A DNA stretch of 59,863 nucleotides from Arthrobacter sp. H20. Lineage in GTDB: Bacteria > Actinomycetota > Actinomycetes > Actinomycetales > Micrococcaceae. The notes under the pieces are model-generated. The model was not told the DNA's origin and made no database searches. It worked only from the letters and a program-made list of their open reading frames with translations. Below, piece by piece: positions 48,985-56,665 of the stretch. The stretch is from the NCBI RefSeq assembly GCF_000520515.1, contig NZ_KI914718.1:9732-69594 (forward strand), given 5' to 3'. The translations under genes were made by a program, and so were the position numbers. Position 1 is the first letter of the stretch; every line of letters begins with the position of its first letter.

Positions 48985-50239
48985 CCCCGAAGCACCCGGC
49001 CCGGGGGCTGAAACAGCTCAGCTGAGGTTGCTGGAAAGCGATGGCGTTGCCGAGCCGATCCGCCTCGCACTAGCTACCTTCGGAAGACGACCTGTCAGCT
49101 GGTCGGTGGTCCAGGTACATCACCGACCGGGCGCCGGCGCGACTGGGATCTATCAGGTGCAGGTCGACGCCGAGAATGGTGACCAAAGCACCGAGTTCCT
49201 CTGCATCAGCACGGTTAACCTGCCGGAAAGTACTCCAGCGACAGTGCAGCGGCGCAGCGCTGATGGAACTATTCTGACCGTGTGGCAGCACCCCAACGAT
49301 CCACTGCTGCCGGGTTTACCCTGGGCCTGTGATGCGTTCCAGGTCGGTCAGGCTCTCTTCACCGACTCCCAGCGGGCAGACCCGGCGGATAATGCGGCAC
49401 CAGTGCTGGCGACCGTCAGCTATCGCCCGCTGAGGCGGGCTGTGATCACTGCCGACTTTCGCGGGGAGCGCCGCTACCTCAAGGTGCTGCGTGGTGGTCA
49501 GGGAGCCCACCTGGCTGAGCGTCATCGTCTGCTGACGGACGCCGGGATCCCTGCGCCGGTCCTGATCGATGTGCCAGCGCAGGACGTCCTCGCCATGCAT
49601 CCAGCGGCGGGTACGCCTCTCGCCGAACAACTCATGAGGGATGGGGCGCAGGCGTTGGATCCACGAACCCTTGTGGACCTGTTACAGCGGCTTCCCGCCG
49701 AGTCCATGTTGTTGCCTGAGCATCAGGCGTGGGCTGTACGGGTGTGGGACTATGCCAAGGGAGCCGCCGCCGCCCTGCCCGAAGAGAAGCAGAGGATCTC
49801 GGCGTTGGCGGAAAAGGTGTACCGGGTGGTGTCCTCGGTTGACGCGGGTCCCAGGGTTCCCTCACATGGTGACTTTTACGAGGCAAACCTGCTGGTCGCC
49901 GGTGACCAGGTCTCAGGGCTGCTGGATGTCGATGCGCTCGGCCCGGGACATCTGGTCGACGATCTGGCCTGCTTTATCGGACATCTCGCCGTCCTGCCTG
50001 CCCTCGATAGTCGGTACGTCCATGTCCCAGCGGCGCTGCACCGCTTCCTCAGTGTGTTTGACCACCAGGTACACCCCGCAGCGCTCCGAGGCCGCGCTGC
50101 AGGGGTTGCCCTGACCCTTGTGGCAGGTGCAAAGCACAGAGCCACTGCAGAGGACCGGACATCCTGGCGGTCCGATGCCCTGCAGCGACTAGCGATCGCC
50201 GAGAATCTTGTCGAAGAAGCGGAGGCACTCGATAGCTAG
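48956..50239 (+). CDS. APH-like phosphotransferase family protein
   Basis: A 427-residue protein with a kinase-like fold of the aminoglycoside phosphotransferase/maltokinase type. VPSHGDFYEANLLVAGDQVSGLLDVDALGPGHLVDDLACFIGHL shows the catalytic HGDxxxxN and the metal-binding DxD. RRYLKVLRGGQGAHLAERHRLL supplies the ATP-binding Lys and the following helix. The first ~140 residues form an extra N-terminal domain. ATG 48956 overlaps the upstream gene by 29 bp; a later start is possible. The substrate cannot be told. A palindrome lies just past the stop. Confidence 0.8.
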   Translation: MTSCSVAGPDPEAPGPGAETAQLRLLESDGVAEPIRLALATFGRRPVSWSVVQVHHRPGAGATGIYQVQVDAENGDQSTEFLCISTVNLPESTPATVQRRSADGTILTVWQHPNDPLLPGLPWACDAFQVGQALFTDSQRADPADNAAPVLATVSYRPLRRAVITADFRGERRYLKVLRGGQGAHLAERHRLLTDAGIPAPVLIDVPAQDVLAMHPAAGTPLAEQLMRDGAQALDPRTLVDLLQRLPAESMLLPEHQAWAVRVWDYAKGAAAALPEEKQRISALAEKVYRVVSSVDAGPRVPSHGDFYEANLLVAGDQVSGLLDVDALGPGHLVDDLACFIGHLAVLPALDSRYVHVPAALHRFLSVFDHQVHPAALRGRAAGVALTLVAGAKHRATAEDRTSWRSDALQRLAIAENLVEEAEALDS

Positions 50240-50241
50240 TC

Positions 50242-50265
50242 GATTATGAGACGTCTCTCATAATC
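50242..50265. promoter_or_regulatory. AT-rich perfect palindrome, candidate operator
   Basis: GATTATGAGA, CGTC, TCTCATAATC: ten perfect pairs with a 4-base spacer, 3 bp after the phosphotransferase stop and 76 bp before ATG 50341. Its AT content is far above the surroundings. It may be a terminator, or a binding site of the decayed response regulator encoded next to it. Confidence 0.5.
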
Positions 50266-50340
50266 AGCTCCTTTCCATCTCACAAACGCGGAGCAGAGTG
50301 GGTAGTCCAACCACTTCCGCTGATCGTGAAAGGCCCCACC

Positions 50341-50524
50341 ATGCAGAAGCGAAACATCTGGATTGCCACCGGTTCGCTCCGCGTCCGCTTCGACACCCCC
50401 AGCACCTCCTCCGACGCCCGCCGTGGTCCCTGCTCCAGGCCCTATGCCGCCCCCGGGTGGGCCAGCGGATTCGGGCTATTCGGCCCCCAGCGTCGTGTCG
50501 GCCCCCAGCGCCGCCAGCGGTGAC
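50341..50524 (+). pseudogene. remnant of a small secreted-protein gene
   Basis: ATG 50341 has AAAGG upstream and reads MQKRNIWIATGS, like the first residues of an exported protein, but the hydrophobic core is missing. The frame continues to a stop at 50521-50523 with an odd composition. The neighbouring frame across the same stretch gives a Pro/Ala-rich run (TPPAPPPTPAVVPAPGP) that ends at GGTGACTAG near 50524. This looks like a signal-bearing protein that lost its middle and shifted frame. It faces the response-regulator remnant. In related bacteria a secreted protein beside a two-component pair is common. Low certainty. Confidence 0.35.
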
Positions 50525-50571
50525 TAGCCACACCCGCGGTTGGTTCCCAGCCCGGGAGCGCTCCTATCAGC

Positions 50572-50611
50572 CGGGATTCCGGAGTATTCCCCCAGACACT
50601 CCGGAATCCCG
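50572..50611. terminator. 14-bp perfect hairpin, bidirectional terminator
   Basis: Arms at 50572-50585 and 50598-50611 pair perfectly around a 12-base loop. It lies between the remnant at 50341 (plus) and the response regulator (minus), where transcription converges. Confidence 0.6.
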
Positions 50612-50632
50612 CCGCTTCCTCGTCTCATGGGG

Positions 50633-51180
50633 TCAGGACTCGTCGGACGCCAATCGGTATCCCATGCCGCGGACAGTTGTGAACCGTTGTGCTCCGAGTT
50701 TGTTCCGCAGATAGCGCACATACACGTCCACCACATTTGATCCTGGATCAAAATCGTAGCCCCAGACCCGGGATAGCAGCTGTTCACGGTTCAGCACCTG
50801 GCCGGGGTTCCGCAGAAACGTCTCGCCTAGCGCAAATTCACGCGCCGAACGATCCACTTCCCTGCCGCTGACCGCCGCGCGACGGGTTCTCAGGTCCAGC
50901 TGCAGGTCCTGGTGAACCAGGACCGAGCTGTCGGTGGTGGGGGCGTCCTGCCGGAGACGAAGTTGGACCCGGGCGAGGAGTTCCTCGAAGCGGAAGGGCT
51001 TGGCCATATAGTCGTCAGCACCACCTTCCAGACCCGCTACCGTGTCGTCGATTGAGTTTCGCGCAGACAGAATGATGACCGGTGTGGTGTTCCTCGACTC
51101 GCGGAGGCGCCGGAGCACAGTGAATCCATCCTGGTCCGGGAGGCCCAGGTCGAGCACGATGAGCTCGAAGTCTCCTGCCC
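50633..51180 (-). pseudogene. OmpR-family response regulator, N-terminus missing
   Basis: About 175 residues remain of a protein normally near 225. LIVLDLGLPDQDGFTVLRRLRES holds the phospho-acceptor Asp, IILSARN the Thr/Ser switch position (Ser) and DDYMAKPFRFEELLARV the conserved Lys. The winged helix ends with LLSRVWGYDFDPGSNVVDVYVRYLRNKLGAQRFTTVRGMGYRL. The first ~50 residues, with the acidic Mg pocket, are absent. The frame runs back into histidine-kinase DNA at about 51175, so a deletion joined the two genes. GTG 51157 could still start a truncated product with the DNA-binding domain. Confidence 0.8.
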
Positions 51181-52763
51181 AGCGAAGACTTGAGGCTCAC
51201 CGTGCCGCCGTGGGCACCCACAATTGCATTGACAATCGTCAGGCCAAGGCCCGAGCCTTCGGTTCTCTGTCCGTGGGCACCCCGGACAAAACGATCAAAG
51301 ATGCGGTCCTGATCCTCAGCGGGCACACCGATTTCCTCGTCCCGGACCCAGAGCGACAACCCGGTGCGATCCATCCGAGAACCGACAGCTATGGTGGAGT
51401 CCTCCCCTGAGAATTTCACTGCGTTGACGACCAGCTGTAGCCAGGCCTGAGTGAATCGACGCTGGTCAAGCAGGCAGGTGGACTCGGCTCGCGCATCAAT
51501 GGTCCAGCGTCGGGCTCCCAGTGGACGTGCCTTATCCAGAACCTCATCGGTCAGCCGTCCAACCGCCACCAGCTCAGGTCTCACAAAGCCGGGCCGGGTG
51601 ATGCCCGCCAGGGTTACCAAGTCGTCAACCAGCAGGCGCATTCGGTCCAGTTCGTCCAAGGCAATACCGCGTACCGTTGCGACGTCGGCCTGATCAGTTG
51701 AGTCCTGAAGTTCCAGGTGTCCCTGCACGATAGTGATAGGGGTCCGCAACTCATGCCCGACGTCGTCCAGCAGCTGACGTTGTGAGGTGAAGGACTCCTC
51801 CTGCCGTTCGAGCATCGCGTCGACGGTCCGGGTGAGGTCGGAAAGGTCGTCGTTTTCTGACACTGGTATCCGTTCGGACAGATCGGAATCCCCAATGTGC
51901 TGAGCGGTGTTGCGCAGCAGCCGGATCGGCATGAGAAGGTTTCCGACCAGCAGCCAGCCAACGACGCCGATGAACACGAGGGTGCCGAAACTGATCAACG
52001 CAAAGGCTGTGAAGGTCTCGTTGAGCTGACCGTGTTCAGCGCGAGCGTCATAGGCCAAAACATACTGGCTGGGTGAGGCATCTGCTGACAACTGGACGGG
52101 TACTATCAGCGCCCGGTAGGTGGTCTCATTTGTGGCGATGCTTGTGATGCTGACCCGTGAAGGATCTGCCTGGGTAGCTACGTAGCCCACTAGCTCGGCG
52201 TCGTCCTCGAGCCTCAGTTGCACGGCTGGGTTAGCGAGCAGAACCGCCTCGCCGTCGCTCATCCCCAGCATGCCCTCGTTGGGCGCCGGAAGTGTGCGCT
52301 GCATTGCAACGAAGATCAGTTCCTGCGCCTCGGTGAAGTCCTCGCGGGTCGTCGGATCGATCCCGGTGTCGAGAAGCGACTCGAATTCGAGAAAGTTTCG
52401 TTCCAGCGAGTTGTCCATGTCAGCGTTGATATCGCTTTGCTGCCGCGCATAGCAGCAGATCCTGCCACGACTAGTCCCAGAGCAGAGAGGGCGAGGACCG
52501 CCCCGAGCACACGCGTTCTGACCGTCCAATAGCCGCGCAGCGCCGAGGAAATCCGCTGCCAGCGGCGGCGCTGGCCTTCAGCGGCTCGCGAAGGCTCGAC
52601 GTCGACAGGCCTTAAGGTGTCCGGCTCTTCGGTCTCCTGCGCTGCGCGTGCGGGCGCCGGGGCGGCTGCGGACAGCGGCAGGCTGGCGCGACAGATGATC
52701 GTTGGTGGCCCCGGTGGAGGAGCGAATGAGGTCAGTGCCCTGGCTATGCGGAGGTCTAGCCAT
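51172..52763 (-). pseudogene. sensor histidine kinase, frameshifted near the N-terminus and cut at the C-terminus
   Basis: ATG 52763 (MARPPHSQG) overlaps the stop of the acidic gene, as a coupled start would. The coding frame moves to the +1 frame somewhere near 52620-52690. It carries the first membrane helix there (VLGAVLALSALGLVVAG), then returns to the first frame near 52450. The rest is a good kinase: an extracytoplasmic sensor, a second helix (FALISFGTLVFIGVVGWLLVGNLL), HAMP, the H-box LLDDVGHELRTPITIV, an N-box (LQLVVNAVKFS) and G-boxes (DEEIGVPAEDQDRIFDRFVRG, GSGLGLTIVNAIV). It stops at HGGTVSLKSSLG, where response-regulator DNA is fused, so the last ~15 residues are lost. Confidence 0.78.
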
Positions 52764-53117
52764 CGTCCATGCCGTCGTCGTCGCCCCGCCGTTGTCCAGT
52801 TCCAGGTCATGGTCGTCGTCACCGTCGTCGTCCAGTTCCAGGCCGTCGTCATCATCGACGCCTCCTGGGACGGGAGGGAGCTGAGGTACCACTTCAGCAG
52901 GCTGGAGGGGAACGTCGGGGGTTCTCTCCGGTTCTGGACTGGGATCGGTGGTCGCTCCCGTGCCGGACGGGGAGGACGCTGGGACGGGCCCGGTTTCCCT
53001 GGAAGGAATTACAGATTCGGTAAACGATGAGCCCAAATCCCCTGGGACTGGATCTGCCAGGGATCCCATCAGGCCTACGCCGGCGGCTACCGCACCGCTT
53101 ACGCACACGCCGCCCAC
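52756..53117 (-). pseudogene. secreted Asp-rich protein, frameshifted in its acidic repeat
   Basis: From GTG 53117 the frame reads a hydrophobic segment (VCVSGAVAAGVGLMGSLA), then a Ser/Pro/Thr-rich linker, then VDDDDGLELDDDGDDDHDLELD. After the GGGG run at about 52784-52787 the acidic character moves to another frame, which reads GDDDGMDDG and stops at TAG 52756-52758. That stop overlaps the kinase ATG as ATGGCTAG. One base missing in the G-run would explain this. The true start is unclear, since the frame is open a further 33 bases without a standard start codon. Acidic exported proteins may bind Ca2+ or other cations; this is inference. Confidence 0.6.
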
Positions 53118-53199
53118 TAGCCACAGATGGAGCGAGAGGATCCTATCTCCTAAGTATCTCCCCTAAAAACGAGATGCACATGAGAGCTCGGAAGGAATT

Positions 53200-53673
53200 T
53201 CAGTGCTCCTCGGCGAGGGAACGTAGCAGCGGTTCAGTTCGATACGGGATGTGCTCGTGAAGAGCAAGCACTGTCTCGGTGCGGATGACTCCCTTGATTC
53301 GAAGAATCGATCGGAGTGCCGACTGGAGATGATGAGTGTCAGTTGCGGTGACGCGGCACCAGATATCGCCGCGGCCGGAGATCTCATGAACCTCAAGTAC
53401 CTGATAGAGGCGGCGCAGACCAGCAATAACTCCATCGAGTTCGCGGTGGGTTACCTCAATGGTAACGAAGGCGGCTACGTCATAGTTGAGGGCTTCGAGA
53501 TCGAGTTCGCGGCCACCGGATCGAAGGGTCCCGGACCGCAGGAGCCGTCGGATTCGGGACTGTGCTGTATTGCGGGCAACGCCCAGCTGGTCGCTGAGCT
53601 CACCGATTTGCGCTCGCGGATCGCGGACCAGTTCCAGTAAGAGCCGGATGTCGACGCCGTCCAACTTGCTCAT
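53200..53673 (-). CDS. Lrp/AsnC-family transcriptional regulator
   Basis: A 157-residue feast/famine regulator. KLDGVDIRLLLELVRDPRAQIGELSDQLGVARNTAQSRIRRLLRSGTL is the N-terminal helix-turn-helix. The RAM effector domain follows (VTIEVTHRELDGVIAGLRRLYQVLEVHEISGRGDIWCRVTATDTHHL). ATG 53673 is preceded by GAAAGGAAG. It is divergent from the MFS transporter over 137 bp, so it probably controls that gene. The ligand is unknown. Confidence 0.9.
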   Translation of the reverse strand: MSKLDGVDIRLLLELVRDPRAQIGELSDQLGVARNTAQSRIRRLLRSGTLRSGGRELDLEALNYDVAAFVTIEVTHRELDGVIAGLRRLYQVLEVHEISGRGDIWCRVTATDTHHLQSALRSILRIKGVIRTETVLALHEHIPYRTEPLLRSLAEEH

Positions 53674-53810
53674 CACGTGCACTTCCTTTCAATAGGAGAG
53701 TCCGAATTTGCTCATTTTGATCAAGTTTACTGTCACAGATGTTCCCAACACCCCTTTGGGACGGAGAATAATGGGGATATGTGCTGTCTGGTCTATTGTA
53801 TGGAGGCAGC
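53674..53810. promoter_or_regulatory. shared control region between lrp-type and MFS genes
   Basis: An AT-rich patch, TTTGCTCATTTTGATCAAG, contains the palindrome TTGATCAA at 53717-53724, of the size and composition of an Lrp-type site. TATTGT at 53794-53799 is a possible -10 for the transporter. Confidence 0.45.
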
Positions 53811-55055
53811 GTGAGTTTTCTCAGCGAGCTGCGGATGAAACCTTCGGATAAGGATCGCTGGAGTTGGGACGCGTCGCTGAAGAGTCGGCTGATTCTTGCC
53901 GCAACAGTGATTTCCTCCCTGCTGATCGGCGCCAATCTGGCGACGCCGCTGTATCCCCTGCTGCAGGCTGAACTCGGTATCTCGTCATTGGAAGTCACTG
54001 TGGCATTCTCTGCCTACGTGGTGACGCTCGTGGTCGGGTTGCTTTTGGTGGGGCACTGGTCCGATCACGTTGGGCGGCGCGCAGCGCTTGTCCTGGCAAT
54101 TGTGATTGGTTTCGCTGGTGCAGGAGTATTCGGAGCGGCGTCCTCGTTGCCCATGCTGGTGCTCGGGCGTTGCCTCCAGGGGGCATCGGTTGCACTGGCG
54201 ACCGGAGCAAGCTCTGCGGCGCTACGGGATCTGTTGCCCCATCGGCCGGATTGGGCCTCACGGTTTACTTTGTTGGCGTCGGCGGGAGGTGTCGCCGCGG
54301 GGCCGATCATCGGTGGTTTGCTCTCCCTCCTGCCAGACCCGACCCGCACGCCGTTCGCCCTGTACTCGGTGATCTTGCTGATGCAACTGATTCCCCTGTT
54401 AGTGCTGAGGGCCAGGCCGGCCATCCGGTTAGCCGACCAGTCCTCGCCGATGAACGCTTTGAAACCACGGCGTCCCGCCGTGTCGCGGGCTGCGGGGCGA
54501 GCATTCTGGAACGCATCTGCAGTCGGATTTCTTAGCTTCGCTGTTTTCGGATTCACCCTCAGTCTTGCGCCGACGTACTTTGCCTCACTTGCTGACACCG
54601 ACTCGCGGCCGCTGATTGGCGTGCTGGCCGCGCTGGTCCTGGCATCGTCCGCACTCAGCCAATTAATGAGGGTACGCGGAAAGCATGTCGTAGGGTCGGG
54701 GCTGGCCGTGCTCGGCCTGGGGGTAGCCCTGATTCCGGTCGCGGGGGCGTTGAACAGTGTTCCACTCCTAGTGCTCGCTTGCGCTGCCGCCGGTGCAGGG
54801 CAAGGAATGGCGTTTCGCACGGTCTTCAACGAGGTCTCGCTGCGGGTAGAGGCATCACAACATGCCCAGATCATCAGCACCCTCTACGTCCTTACGTATC
54901 TGGGGAGCACTCTCCCCGTTGTAGGGCTTGGTGCTGCGGCGCAGATCTGGGGGCTGGACCAATCGGTGGCGGGTTTCGCGGGCTTGATCGCGCTCGCCAG
55001 TCTCGGGCTGGCTGTGCTGAACCTGCGCCGCGCGCTTCGTTCTCAGTCGATCTAG
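53811..55055 (+). CDS. MFS transporter
   Basis: A 414-residue major facilitator with about 12 membrane helices. LIGANLATPLYPLLQAELGISSLEVTVAFSAYVVTLVVGLLLVGHWSDHVGRRAALVLAI contains the motif A loop (GHWSDHVGRR), typical of drug/proton antiporters. A central loop (about residues 200-225) joins two six-helix halves. GTG 53811 has GGAGG 5 nt upstream. Efflux of a toxic or amino-acid-like compound under the divergent Lrp regulator is the simplest reading, but the substrate is not shown. Confidence 0.88.
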   Translation: MSFLSELRMKPSDKDRWSWDASLKSRLILAATVISSLLIGANLATPLYPLLQAELGISSLEVTVAFSAYVVTLVVGLLLVGHWSDHVGRRAALVLAIVIGFAGAGVFGAASSLPMLVLGRCLQGASVALATGASSAALRDLLPHRPDWASRFTLLASAGGVAAGPIIGGLLSLLPDPTRTPFALYSVILLMQLIPLLVLRARPAIRLADQSSPMNALKPRRPAVSRAAGRAFWNASAVGFLSFAVFGFTLSLAPTYFASLADTDSRPLIGVLAALVLASSALSQLMRVRGKHVVGSGLAVLGLGVALIPVAGALNSVPLLVLACAAAGAGQGMAFRTVFNEVSLRVEASQHAQIISTLYVLTYLGSTLPVVGLGAAAQIWGLDQSVAGFAGLIALASLGLAVLNLRRALRSQSI

Positions 55056-55087
55056 GCATGTCGTAAGCGGGCTGCCTGAGCGTCGGG

Positions 55088-55107
55088 GGAAGTGAAACCT
55101 CACTTCC
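55088..55107 (+). terminator. short hairpin after the MFS gene
   Basis: GGAAGTGA, AACC, TCACTTCC: an 8-bp perfect stem with a 4-base loop, 33 bp after the stop. Confidence 0.45.
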
Positions 55108-55113
55108 ACTGAG

Positions 55114-55159
55114 TGCAAAGATAACTCTGCAAAGAAATGCTTGCAAAGTTATCTTTGCA
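55114..55159 (+). promoter_or_regulatory. operator-like inverted repeat before the ArsR-type gene
   Basis: TGCAAAGATAACT at 55114-55126 and AGTTATCTTTGCA at 55147-55159 are perfectly complementary. CTGCAAAG and TTGCAAAG lie between them. The right arm overlaps the spacer of a likely promoter (TTGCAA at 55141-55146, TATCCT at 55164-55169, 17 bp apart). Autorepression by the ArsR-type protein is inferred. Confidence 0.65.
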
Positions 55160-55163
55160 GTCT

Positions 55164-55169
55164 TATCCT
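55164..55169 (+). promoter_or_regulatory. -10 hexamer TATCCT, leaderless geometry
   Basis: TATCCT ends 6 nt before ATG 55176. With TTGCAA 17 bp upstream it makes a complete sigma-A-type promoter. Confidence 0.55.
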
Positions 55170-55175
55170 TGACTC

Positions 55176-55853
55176 ATGACTTCACATCCTGAGCCCAGCC
55201 CCGCATCAGCTGACCGCACTCTTGATCTGGCCGGGCTCAAGGCGCTGTCCCATCCACTGAGAATCCAGTTGCTGGAACAGCTATCCCAACTTGGTCCCCA
55301 AACCGCTAGCTCGCTCGCGGCACGGCTCGGGGAATCGAGCGGGGCCACGAGCTATCACCTTCGGCAACTGGCCAAACATTCTTTGGTCCGGGAGGTTGAA
55401 GGAAGGGGATCGGCGAGGGAGCGATGGTGGGAGCGTCCCCCTGGCGCCCTCAGTCTCTTTTCCAGCGATCTCGCCTCGGACCCAGCGGCCCTGCACGCTT
55501 CGAAGATAGTCAACCGGGAGTTTGAGCACCACCGGGCCGTGCTGTTGCAGGACTTCATGGAACAGGGCTACGACTACCTCCCGCAAGAGTGGTTCGAAGG
55601 CTCGGTGATCGCTACGTTGAATGCGCGATTGACTGCGGAACAGTTGGCCCACATCACCGAGGAGATGCTCAGCCATGCCAGAGCACTTCTCGCACCATAC
55701 CGCGATGGCGCTGCCACGGACCCGGCCGCGCGCGCCGTTCAGATGCACCTCAATGCCTTCCCAATCCTGCAGGGGCAATTTGATACGCCCGTGCACCATC
55801 AGCAATCCTCGGCTCCACCCGAGTCGCATGAAGAAGAAAAGAAAGAACCATGA
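55176..55853 (+). CDS. ArsR-like winged-helix transcriptional regulator
   Basis: A 225-residue regulator. DLAGLKALSHPLRIQLLEQLSQLGPQTASSLAARLGESSGATSYHLRQLAKHSLVREVEGRGSARERWWERP is an ArsR/HTH_20-type winged helix, with the recognition helix at SSGATSYHLRQL. The C-terminal part (about 90-210) is helical and probably binds a ligand or forms dimers; no Cys metal site is present. It ends in a charged tail (EEEKKEP). A large inverted repeat overlaps its promoter. It overlaps the next small gene by ATGA, so the two are co-translated. Confidence 0.87.
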   Translation: MTSHPEPSPASADRTLDLAGLKALSHPLRIQLLEQLSQLGPQTASSLAARLGESSGATSYHLRQLAKHSLVREVEGRGSARERWWERPPGALSLFSSDLASDPAALHASKIVNREFEHHRAVLLQDFMEQGYDYLPQEWFEGSVIATLNARLTAEQLAHITEEMLSHARALLAPYRDGAATDPAARAVQMHLNAFPILQGQFDTPVHHQQSSAPPESHEEEKKEP

Positions 55854-56047
55854 CCACCTTCGCCACGTATTCCCCGTCCATCCGCCCCACGGGTTTTGAC
55901 GCCCTGCTCATCCTGGTGGGCCGCCGTCTGGTCTCCACCGGAGAGCGGCTGGCTCGAGAACATGCCCGCTACAGTGAGGCAGTGCTCGCCCATGACGAGA
56001 GGCGGAGGGATCTCGCCGCCGCCCGGCACTCGGGCCTGTGGCCCTGA
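55850..56047 (+). CDS. small basic protein coupled to the ArsR-like regulator
   Basis: A 65-residue protein that starts in the regulator's stop (ATGA). FDALLILVGRRLVSTGERLAREHARYSEAVLAHDERRRDLAAARHSG is a helical, Arg-rich sequence with an amphipathic first half. Its codon use fits real coding. I cannot assign a function. The coupling suggests a partner or the main target of the regulator. Confidence 0.55.
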   Translation: MTTFATYSPSIRPTGFDALLILVGRRLVSTGERLAREHARYSEAVLAHDERRRDLAAARHSGLWP

Positions 56048-56106
56048 GTTGCGCGTCATCACCGCGGTGGAGGATTTCTCCGGAACGGTGGCGACGCGGT
56101 GCGGTG

Positions 56107-56622
56107 TTACGGCAGCACGCCGGTGTTACCCGGCAGGTGGTTGAACACGAGGGTGGTTTCGGTGTGGCCCACAACCGGGTCTGTCGTCAGATGGTCAAGC
56201 ACCCAGTCTCGGAGTACGTCGGTACTCGGCACCGCTAGGTGCAGAAGATAATCCACCGACCCCGCAACATGGAAGGTTGAAACCACTTCGGGGAGATTGG
56301 GCACCCGGGCCGTGAAACGGTCGATCTCTTCGCGGTTATGTCCCTTGAGCTGGACCGAAACCATTGCCTGCACTGCCCGTCCCACCGCTCCGAAGTCCAG
56401 CTGCGCGTGATATCCACTGATCACTCCGCGCTCAACGAGCTGCCGGGTCCGTAAAAGGGCAGTTGATGGCGCTACCCCGATCCGTTCGGCCAGCTGCGCA
56501 TTGGTCATCCGTGCGTCGGCTACCAGCTCCCTGAGAATCAGTTGGTCAGTCTGATCGAGTACCAGCGGGTCGCGGGGGCGCGTGGTGGTGGCTGCTGGAT
56601 CCGGTGGGGCCTCTTCAGCCAT
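56107..56622 (-). CDS. Lrp/AsnC-family transcriptional regulator
   Basis: A 171-residue feast/famine regulator. VLDQTDQLILRELVADARMTNAQLAERIGVAPSTALLRTRQLVERGVISGYHAQLDFGAVG is a clear HTH. A RAM domain follows (VSVQLKGHNREEIDRFTARVPNLPEVVSTFHVAGSVDYLLHLAV). ATG 56622 has GAGGAAG upstream; the frame is open to 56676. It lies 43 bp downstream of the nitronate monooxygenase gene on the same strand and may be part of that unit. Confidence 0.9.
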   Translation of the reverse strand: MAEEAPPDPAATTTRPRDPLVLDQTDQLILRELVADARMTNAQLAERIGVAPSTALLRTRQLVERGVISGYHAQLDFGAVGRAVQAMVSVQLKGHNREEIDRFTARVPNLPEVVSTFHVAGSVDYLLHLAVPSTDVLRDWVLDHLTTDPVVGHTETTLVFNHLPGNTGVLP

Positions 56623-56665
56623 GGTCAAGCCACTTCCTCGTGAACGACGGCGGTTGACCTCCACC

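Noticed and set aside
50298-50714. 138-codon plus-strand frame across the two-component remnant
   Set aside because: Arg/Pro-rich shadow that runs through a terminator hairpin and into the response regulator on the other strand.
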